DNA from: Bacillota bacterium
Lineage (GTDB): Bacteria; Bacillota; Clostridia; Oscillospirales; Butyricicoccaceae
Length of the DNA stretch: 10,662 bases
Reading direction: 5' to 3'
Assembly: GCA_030705725.1 (NCBI GenBank)
Contig: JAUZPW010000028.1
Span: 1 to 10,662 of the forward strand
The notes under the pieces: generated by a model
What the model was told of the DNA's origin: nothing
Database searches by the model: none
Seen by the model: the letters and a program-made list of their open reading frames with translations, nothing else
Shown here: positions 1 to 5,108 of the stretch, piece by piece
Numbering within the stretch: the stretch's first letter is position 1
Layout: each line of letters begins with the position of its first letter
Translations under genes and position numbers: made by a program

Positions 1-193
1 CGCTTTTTTTTATTTTTGGCATTAATTATCTACCGTCTTTTGACGAAAATAATATATATAAAGACATTGCTTAAATCCCGCCCCGCCGGTGAAAGGGTAA
101 AAAAACCGATTGGAATTCGGACGTTTTTTAGCAATTTCCCCCGGAAATAGCCGGCGCAAAATCACACCGCATGAAGAAAGAAGGCAGGCGAAA
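1..193 (+). other. AT-rich leader upstream of the AraC-type regulator gene
   Basis: No gene is supported here. The first 17 bases are almost all T and could be the tail of a terminator whose stem lies outside the window; this is inference. The stretch around 46-62 is very A/T-rich and holds several TATA-like hexamers (for example TATAAA at 57-62), but none has a correctly spaced -35 box, so I call no promoter. A small inverted repeat, ATTTCC-CCC-GGAAAT at 134-148, lies 45 bases before the preferred start codon at 194. Confidence 0.3.
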
Positions 194-1039
194 ATGGAAG
201 AAAGCTGTATAGAGCGCGATTCATATGAAGGATTTTCTTTTTTTCATATTGTAGGCGATAACGATTATTCCGTGGGGTTTCAATGCCACGATTCTTATGA
301 AATATATATAAGCGTATCCGGAGGCAAAAATTTTATTATAAACAACAAAATATACAGTATTATGCCACGGGACCTGTTCTTTAACAATCATAACGAAATA
401 CATAAATCGACTAACATGGAAGACGTTACGCCGGAATACTATATCCTGGAATTTAGGCCTGAGTTCGTGCTTCCTTTCTGCAAGGACACGGATCTGCTTC
501 ATTATTTCAACTGCGCCGACGGCGGACACAAAATAAACCTTACGGAAGAACAGTACGGTCGTCTGAAGGAAATTTTCGATAAATATGAGGACGTAGGGGA
601 TTCCTACGGGGGCGATGTACTGAAAAAGCTATACTTCGTCGAAATGCTTGTGTATATATCGGAAATTTTCAGATATACCGTACCGCAGAATTCCGAAACC
701 GTGCCTGAGCTGAAAACGGTCATAGCGCCGATCCTCGACTATATAAGCGAGAACCTGTCCGGGGATCTGAGCCTCGACAATCTGGCGGCGCACGTAAACC
801 TGAGCAAATATTACATGTGCAAGCTTTTTAAGAAGTGCACGGGTACTACCATAATGAAATATATTGTTAAGAGCAGAATAGCGAAGGCGAAGGAACTTCT
901 GGGGCAGAAATGCAGTTCGACAGAGGTGTGCGTGGACGTCGGATTTAACGATTACTGCCACTTTATCAGGACTTTCCGCAAAAACGTCGGCACATCGCCC
1001 TTAAGATACGCAAAAAGCCAGACAAGAAGCAACAGTTAA
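194..1039 (+). CDS. AraC-family transcriptional regulator (cupin-type sensor plus double HTH)
   Basis: This is a cytoplasmic DNA-binding regulator of 281 residues. The N-terminal part (about residues 15-95) has the pattern of an AraC-type cupin sensor: a His followed by an EIYIS strand near residue 32, a turn near GGK, a strand ending in a PRDL turn near 58-61, and a further His near 70. The C-terminal 100 residues (about 178-277) form the AraC/XylS double helix-turn-helix. Helix-turn-helix one runs through the LSLDNLAAHVNLSKYYMCKL region. The second holds the family signature around VGFNDYCHFIRTFRKNVGTSP. I prefer ATG 194, which has AAGG/AGG purine runs 5-9 bases upstream. An in-frame TTG at 110 would add 28 residues that do not resemble the family. 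The ligand and targets cannot be read from the sequence, and no partner gene lies downstream on this strand. The gene ends overlapping the 3' end of mtaB by 4 bases. Confidence 0.9.
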   Translation: MEESCIERDSYEGFSFFHIVGDNDYSVGFQCHDSYEIYISVSGGKNFIINNKIYSIMPRDLFFNNHNEIHKSTNMEDVTPEYYILEFRPEFVLPFCKDTDLLHYFNCADGGHKINLTEEQYGRLKEIFDKYEDVGDSYGGDVLKKLYFVEMLVYISEIFRYTVPQNSETVPELKTVIAPILDYISENLSGDLSLDNLAAHVNLSKYYMCKLFKKCTGTTIMKYIVKSRIAKAKELLGQKCSSTEVCVDVGFNDYCHFIRTFRKNVGTSPLRYAKSQTRSNS

Positions 1040-2349
1040 AGGGCCGTGTCCTGCGGCGAGCCTACGAATTCACCGTAAAGATATTCACCGTCGGTGCTTT
1101 CGATTTTTACCTGTCTCAGCGTATTTTTAAGACTTTCGCCCGACGACGCCAGAACGGGACAGTAATTTTTGGTGTGGCCCATGAAAAAGCCCTGATCCTC
1201 GCTCTCGAAAAGAACCTCGGCGACAGTACCGATCTGACGGTTTAAGTATTCCGCCTTAAGGGCATCGGCAAGCTTTATGGCCTCGTGCGCACGGCGTTCC
1301 CGCTCGGTTCTCGGAACCTGGTTTTCAAAACGGGCAGCTCTTGTGCCGGATCTCTTTGAATAAGGAAAAACATGCACCATATAAAGGGAGCAAGAGCGAA
1401 TGAGCTCCAGGCTTTCAGAAAAATCCTCCGGCGTTTCGCCCGGAAAACCGACGATCAGATCGGCTGTTACGGCGCAGCCGGGAAAAGACTCGTAAAGAAG
1501 GCGGACGGCTTCCTTGTAATCATCGGCGGTATATTTGCGGCCCATACGCGCGAGAATTTTGCTGTTGCCGCTCTGAAGCGAGAGGTGAAAGTGCGGGCAC
1601 AGGTTACTAAAGCCCTGAAGCGCACAGCAGAAATCACGGTCGACGGTTCCGGGGTCTAAGGAACCGAGCCTGATTCTGACGCCGGGAACCTCATCAAGTA
1701 TTCGGCCGACAAGCGAACCGAGAGTGGTTTTTTCGGCAAGGTCTTTGCCGTAAGAGGATATTTCAATTCCCGTTATTACGATTTCCTTAAATCCCTCGCT
1801 TTTTAGCCTGATCGCTTCATTTACGGCGTCGCCGGGAAGCATGGATCGCGATCTTCCGCGGGCGTAAGGAATAATGCAGTAAGAACAGAAATTGTCGCAG
1901 CCGTCCTGAATTTTAAGAAGGGCTCTTGTGCGGCCCTGGTTTGAATCTGAAAAAAGAGGCTCGAATGTGCGAAAATCGGTCACGTCCCGTATAAGCGTTT
2001 TCGTACCGTCGTCTTTTTTATAATTTTCAGCAAGCTCCAAAAGAGATTTTCTGTCCGTTACGCCGCAGATTATATCGGCCCCGAGCGCTTTGGCATCCTC
2101 CGGGTTTGTCTGGGCGAAGCAGCCGCAAACGGCAACGACGGCGTCACTACGTTCCCTTCGTATACGTCTTATCGTCTGACGGCATTTTTTGTCACTTGAG
2201 GAGGTAACGGTGCATGTTGTAATAACATAAAGATCGGCGTTTTCGGAAAACGGAACCAGAGTATGTCCGCGCTCCAAGAACAGCTTTTGCAGGGCCCCGG
2301 CTTCGGCCTGGTTGACTTTACAGCCTAATGTATAAAAAGCTACTTTCAT
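1036..2349 (-). CDS. mtaB: tRNA (N6-threonylcarbamoyladenosine-37) methylthiotransferase MtaB
   Basis: MtaB is a cytoplasmic radical-SAM enzyme that converts t6A37 to ms2t6A37 in tRNAs decoding ANN codons, using two iron-sulfur clusters. The 437-residue protein has the full architecture. The N-terminal MTTase domain carries cluster cysteines C10 (in LGCKVNQ), C46 (TTCTVT) and C77 (GCFAQ). The radical-SAM CxxxCxxC is C151, C155 and C158. HLSLQSG (255-261) and GFPGET (301-306) follow, and a C-terminal TRAM-like RNA-binding domain covers about 371-430. The LGCKVNQ motif and the short N-terminus separate it from MiaB. I chose ATG 2349 because AAAGGTG lies about 6 bases upstream and translation from there starts exactly at the family N-terminus. 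The ATG at 2388 would add 13 unrelated residues. The gene diverges from the HPr-like gene and probably uses the - strand promoter at 2409-2437. Confidence 0.95.
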   Translation of the reverse strand: MKVAFYTLGCKVNQAEAGALQKLFLERGHTLVPFSENADLYVITTCTVTSSSDKKCRQTIRRIRRERSDAVVAVCGCFAQTNPEDAKALGADIICGVTDRKSLLELAENYKKDDGTKTLIRDVTDFRTFEPLFSDSNQGRTRALLKIQDGCDNFCSYCIIPYARGRSRSMLPGDAVNEAIRLKSEGFKEIVITGIEISSYGKDLAEKTTLGSLVGRILDEVPGVRIRLGSLDPGTVDRDFCCALQGFSNLCPHFHLSLQSGNSKILARMGRKYTADDYKEAVRLLYESFPGCAVTADLIVGFPGETPEDFSESLELIRSCSLYMVHVFPYSKRSGTRAARFENQVPRTERERRAHEAIKLADALKAEYLNRQIGTVAEVLFESEDQGFFMGHTKNYCPVLASSGESLKNTLRQVKIESTDGEYLYGEFVGSPQDTAL

Positions 2350-2387
2350 TTTTACACCTTTTTGTTCAAATTGGCAGCGATTAACCA

Positions 2388-2416
2388 TTGAAAAGGAAAA
2401 TCTATTACATTATAAT
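2388..2416 (+). promoter_or_regulatory. Sigma-A-type promoter of the HPr-like gene
   Basis: TTGAAA at 2388-2393 (5 of 6 consensus bases), a 17-base spacer and a perfect TATAAT at 2411-2416. The predicted start of transcription is near 2423, which gives a leader of about 45 bases before the TTG start codon at 2468. The -10 box lies in the palindrome ATTATAAT (2409-2416), which also serves the opposite strand. Confidence 0.75.
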
Positions 2417-2437
2417 GAAACAATTATAAAGATACAA
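2409..2437 (-). promoter_or_regulatory. Divergent sigma-A-type promoter of mtaB
   Basis: Read on the - strand: TTGTAT (plus-strand ATACAA, 2432-2437; 4 of 6 consensus), a 17-base spacer and a perfect TATAAT (plus-strand 2409-2414). It shares six of the eight bases of the ATTATAAT palindrome with the + strand promoter. The predicted start of transcription is near 2402, about 53 bases before the mtaB ATG at 2349. Sequence match only; transcription is inferred. Confidence 0.6.
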
Positions 2438-2467
2438 TATAGAGAGTCATTAAAAGGAGGTAGTAAA

Positions 2468-2704
2468 TTGAAGACTGTTAATGTGCATCTTTCATATATA
2501 AACGACGTTAAAAAGATTGTGTCCGCGGCGAGCGACATGGAATGCGAGATAGACCTTGTATCGGGACGCTATACTATTGACGCGAGGTCGATCATGGGAA
2601 TTTTCAGCCTGGATTTTTCAAAGCCGATTACTCTTGAAATCCACGGGAGCGACGATCAAGCCAAGGAATTTACCGAAAAAATAAAAGAATATCTTGTTAA
2701 TTAA
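2468..2704 (+). CDS. HPr-family protein lacking the phosphoryl-accepting histidine (Crh-like)
   Basis: A 78-residue protein with the size and overall pattern of the PTS phosphocarrier HPr. The best match is the central segment ARSIMGIFSLDF (39-50), which corresponds to KSIMGVMSLG of Bacillus HPr. S41 falls at the regulatory serine (Ser46) that HPr kinase phosphorylates in the family. The catalytic GIHARPA segment is absent: the equivalent place reads SYINDVKK (9-16) with no histidine. It therefore should not carry phosphate from enzyme I, and a regulatory role like that of Crh is the natural inference. The start is TTG, supported by a near-perfect AAAGGAGG 7-8 bases upstream. No alternative ATG fits. 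The gene is monocistronic: its own promoter lies upstream and an intrinsic terminator follows 36 bases after the stop. Whether S41 is phosphorylated is unknown. Confidence 0.85.
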   Translation: MKTVNVHLSYINDVKKIVSAASDMECEIDLVSGRYTIDARSIMGIFSLDFSKPITLEIHGSDDQAKEFTEKIKEYLVN

Positions 2705-2740
2705 ACAATAAAAAAACATTAAATCTCTTACTTAAGTTTA

Positions 2741-2779
2741 AAAACATCCGTGCAAGGCTGATCCGCACGGATGTTTTTT
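2741..2779 (+). terminator. Intrinsic terminator after the HPr-like gene
   Basis: A perfect 13-bp stem, AAAACATCCGTGC (2741-2753) with GCACGGATGTTTT (2765-2777), closes an 11-base loop and runs into six T residues (2774-2779). It lies 36 bases after the stop codon. An A-run on the upstream side could give weak activity in the other direction, but no gene approaches from there. Confidence 0.92.
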
Positions 2780-2800
2780 AGTATAATTTTATTTCCCGCT

Positions 2801-2809
2801 TGGTATAAA
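2801..2809 (+). promoter_or_regulatory. Possible extended -10 element for the membrane protein gene
   Basis: TGGTATAAA (TG at 2801-2802, TATAAA 2804-2809) fits an extended -10. No recognisable -35 lies 17 bases upstream. Transcription would begin near 2816, leaving only about 17 bases, just enough for the GGGGTG ribosome binding site. A TATAAT at 2782-2787, immediately after the terminator, is an alternative. The preceding terminator makes a promoter in this gap necessary, but its exact place is uncertain. Confidence 0.35.
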
Positions 2810-2832
2810 TATATGGGCGGGGTGATTAAAAA

Positions 2833-3456
2833 ATGGAAACGATAAAGAAATACGGTTATACGGCTGTATTTATTATCTGCATATTCGTGTCTGTTTTATT
2901 ATGTTTTGATATGGCGCGGAAAAACAGGAGCATCAGAGAAGACGAAAAAATAGAAGACAAGACCGAATCGGAAGAGGGAAAAGAATATAAATTCAATCCG
3001 GACGGAGGCGGAAAAACAGTGATTCTGAGCGAGGACGATATTGTAAAGCTGGTGGAAAAGCAGCTTTCGCCCGATTTTCCGCTTAAGGGAATCGGGATTA
3101 CGCTGAAAGAAAACCAGAAAGCGTATATCACGGGGACCGTTAACCGGAAAAAGCTGCGGGAATACATCGAAAACTGCGGCGCAACGCTTGATTCATATAC
3201 GGAAATGCTTATTTCGCTGTTCCCGGACAATATAAGCGTCAAGGCCGAATTCGACATTTCCACGGAGGGCGACGGAGGGCTTCTGATCCTCTCCCCGCGG
3301 AAGATAATTGCCGCCGGGGTAAGCGTGGCGGACGGGACTCTTCCGCAGGAATTTTTCGACGGGCTGAACGATTCGATAAACCGCGCGCTTGTGGGAAGCG
3401 GGTATCTTTTCAGCAGCATCAGCGTTAAGGACGGAACTTTAGAGCTTTTACCCTAA
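2833..3456 (+). CDS. Membrane-anchored protein of unknown function
   Basis: A 207-residue protein I cannot assign to a named family. It has a short basic N-terminus, one hydrophobic segment at about residues 10-26, then a highly charged Lys/Glu-rich linker (28-55) and a folded-looking mixed alpha/beta domain (about 63-207). This predicts a single-pass protein with its main domain outside the membrane. The order of elements, a LSEDDIVKLVEKQL helix followed by strands and an ITGTV turn, is loosely like the YpmS/DUF2140 type of anchored protein, but this is only an impression. C24 is not in a valid lipobox, so it is not a lipoprotein. The start ATG has GGGGTG about 9 bases upstream. The gene stands alone between a terminator (2741-2779) and the structured region that follows. 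Codon use resembles its neighbours and the reading frame is intact. Confidence 0.75.
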   Translation: METIKKYGYTAVFIICIFVSVLLCFDMARKNRSIREDEKIEDKTESEEGKEYKFNPDGGGKTVILSEDDIVKLVEKQLSPDFPLKGIGITLKENQKAYITGTVNRKKLREYIENCGATLDSYTEMLISLFPDNISVKAEFDISTEGDGGLLILSPRKIIAAGVSVADGTLPQEFFDGLNDSINRALVGSGYLFSSISVKDGTLELLP

Positions 3457-3591
3457 AACTTGTTCACACCCTCATCGTTCGCGCAAAGCAAGTTTTTCAA
3501 AACGCGCCTTCAGGCGCGGGATGCTGAAGAAACCATAAACAGAGTTTGTCTACGGTCTGAGGCGGGAGCAAGCGCGCTCCCGCTTTCTTTT
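3455..3591 (+). other. Structured non-coding region between the membrane protein gene and miaB
   Basis: About 200 bases without a gene, containing three or more inverted repeats. Stem 1: AAAACTTG (3455-3462) with CAAGTTTT (3489-3496), a 26-base loop, then a short T-run; it could act as a weak terminator. Stem 2: CGCGCC-TTCA-GGCGCG (3503-3518). Stem 3: CTTCAG (3508-3513) with CTGAAG (3524-3529), which overlaps stem 2 so that only one can form. Stem 4 is the strong terminator at 3562-3583. I match it to no known RNA family. It may be an extended 3' untranslated region, a small RNA, or a dispersed intergenic repeat. Confidence 0.45.
3562..3591 (+). terminator. Intrinsic terminator upstream of miaB
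   Basis: An 8-bp GC-rich stem, GCGGGAGC (3562-3569) with GCTCCCGC (3576-3583), a 6-base loop AAGCGC and a tail TTTCTTTT (3584-3591). It separates the membrane protein transcript from the miaB operon. Confidence 0.85.
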
Positions 3592-3594
3592 CGG

Positions 3595-3623
3595 TTGCGC
3601 CGCCAGGATAATCATGCTAAAAT
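3595..3623 (+). promoter_or_regulatory. Candidate promoter of the miaB-mutS-mutL-miaA-hfq operon
   Basis: TTGCGC (3595-3600, 3 of 6 consensus), a 17-base spacer that ends in TGC, and TAAAAT (3618-3623, 5 of 6). The TG one base before the -10 makes it an extended -10 promoter, which tolerates a weak -35. It starts directly after the terminator tail. Transcription near 3630 would give a leader of about 25 bases to the miaB ATG. Confidence 0.55.
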
Positions 3624-3654
3624 AATATGAACGATTAAAAATTGGAATGGTGTT

Positions 3655-5085
3655 ATGCCGCAGGACAAAAGGCTCGTGCCGGACGAAGAACTAAACCGGC
3701 AGCGCGGCTTTATTGAAAAAATAAAAGACAGGGCAAAAAAGACGGGTGAGCAGGGGCGTCCGCTCAGAGCCTTTACGGACACTTACGGGTGCCAGCAGAA
3801 CGAAGCGGACACGGAAAGGCTGCGCGGAATGATCCTCGAGATGGGGTATACCCTGACGAAAAGCGAAGACGAAGCTGATCTGATCGTTATAAACACCTGC
3901 GCGGTGCGCGAGCATGCGGAAATGCGCGTACTCGGAAACGTGGGCGCTTTATCTCATATTAAGAAAAGAAACCCCGACCTTATTATCGCCGTTTGCGGCT
4001 GTATGGTCCAGCAGGAAAGCGTTCAGGAAAAGCTCAAGAAAAGCTATCCGTACGTAGATCTGGTTTTCGGGACACACGCGGTATGGCGTTTTCCCGAGCT
4101 GCTCTATAAAAAACTGAGCGGCGGAGGGCGGGTTTTTGACGCTGTTAACGCCGAGGAGCGGGGCATGATCGCCGAGGGGCTGCCCATACACCGCGACGAA
4201 AGAGGGCGCAAGGCCTGGCTTTCTATAATGTACGGCTGCAACAATTTCTGCTCCTACTGCATCGTTCCTTACGTCAGGGGTCGCGAAAGAAGCAGGGCTT
4301 TTTCACGGATTATGGATGAGTTTCGGGGCCTTGTAAACGAAGGCTACAAGGACATAACGCTTTTGGGACAAAACGTCAATTCCTATGGGAAGGATACCGG
4401 CGAGGGCATTGATTTTGCCGATCTTCTTTACAGGCTTAACGAAGTCGAAGGAGATTTTTTGATCCGTTTTATGACAAGCCATCCCAAGGACGCCTCACCG
4501 AAGCTTTTTTCGGCTATAGCCGACTGCTGTAAGGTCGCGAAGCAGCTGCATCTTCCGTTTCAGTCGGGGAGCAGCAGGGTATTAAAGAGCATGAACCGCG
4601 GATACGATAAGGAAAGCTACATCGCGCTTGCCGAGCTCGCCAAGAAAACGGTTCCGGGAATTGTGCTTACGAGCGACGTTATAGTAGGCTTTCCGGGCGA
4701 GACGGAAGAGGACTTTTGCGAGACGCTTGACCTCATCGAAAAAGTCCGCTATCACGCGCTTTTCACTTTTTTATACTCGAAACGGCCCGGCACGAAAGCG
4801 GCTGAGATGGAGGACGTCGTTTCAAAGGAAGAAAAACAAAGGCGGTTTGACCGGCTTCTTAAAATACAGAACGAAATATCGAAAGAGCTGCACGAAGAGT
4901 ACGTGGGAAAAACGATGCGCGTGCTTATAGACGACCGGGGCGCGGATTCCGTTCACACGCTTTCGGCAAGAACCGACGGCGGCAGGCTTGTGCATTTAAA
5001 CGGGAGCGAAGCTCTTATCGGCAGCTACGCCGACGTTAAAATAATAAAAAGCTCGAACTGGGCGCTTTTTGGGGAGCTTGCTTAA
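3655..5085 (+). CDS. miaB: tRNA-2-methylthio-N6-dimethylallyladenosine synthase MiaB
   Basis: MiaB is a radical-SAM methylthiotransferase that turns i6A37, the product of MiaA, into ms2i6A37 in tRNAs reading UNN codons. The 476 residues contain a poorly conserved N-terminal extension (1-36), then the MTTase domain with cluster cysteines C46 (YGCQQNEAD), C82 (NTCAVRE) and C116 (GCMVQ). The radical-SAM cysteines are C195, C199 and C202 (YGCNNFCSYCIVPYVRGRE). LGQNVNSYG and RFMTSHPKD are hallmarks of MiaB rather than MtaB, and GFPGET follows. A TRAM domain occupies about 415-476. The N-terminal extension is normal for Bacillota MiaB. The start ATG has only a weak GGAATGG upstream. It is the first gene of a tight operon, 23 bases before mutS, and its substrate-making partner miaA is three genes downstream. 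The paralogous MtaB in this window acts on t6A instead. Confidence 0.97.
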   Translation: MPQDKRLVPDEELNRQRGFIEKIKDRAKKTGEQGRPLRAFTDTYGCQQNEADTERLRGMILEMGYTLTKSEDEADLIVINTCAVREHAEMRVLGNVGALSHIKKRNPDLIIAVCGCMVQQESVQEKLKKSYPYVDLVFGTHAVWRFPELLYKKLSGGGRVFDAVNAEERGMIAEGLPIHRDERGRKAWLSIMYGCNNFCSYCIVPYVRGRERSRAFSRIMDEFRGLVNEGYKDITLLGQNVNSYGKDTGEGIDFADLLYRLNEVEGDFLIRFMTSHPKDASPKLFSAIADCCKVAKQLHLPFQSGSSRVLKSMNRGYDKESYIALAELAKKTVPGIVLTSDVIVGFPGETEEDFCETLDLIEKVRYHALFTFLYSKRPGTKAAEMEDVVSKEEKQRRFDRLLKIQNEISKELHEEYVGKTMRVLIDDRGADSVHTLSARTDGGRLVHLNGSEALIGSYADVKIIKSSNWALFGELA

Positions 5086-5108
5086 ATCCTGAGAGGGGGG
5101 CACATCTT

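Noticed and set aside
40..62. TTGACG at 40-45 as a -35 box with TATAAA at 57-62
   Set aside because: The spacer is only 11 bases, too short for a sigma-A promoter, and no good -10 lies at 17 bases.
171..212. Short upstream open frame (13 codons, very basic) overlapping the AraC-type regulator start
   Set aside because: No convincing ribosome binding site of its own and a composition expected by chance in purine-rich leader sequence.
2350..2388. Longer mtaB start at 2388
   Set aside because: Adds 13 residues unlike the family, while ATG 2349 has a good ribosome binding site and the expected N-terminus.
2890..2910. Possible lipoprotein signal at C24 of the membrane protein
   Set aside because: The residues before the cysteine are VLL; a lipobox needs a small residue (G, A or S) just before the cysteine.
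2856..3419. 187-codon open frame on the - strand opposite the membrane protein gene
   Set aside because: Serine-rich low-complexity translation typical of an antisense shadow. The + strand frame has a proper ribosome binding site, membrane segment and flanking terminators.
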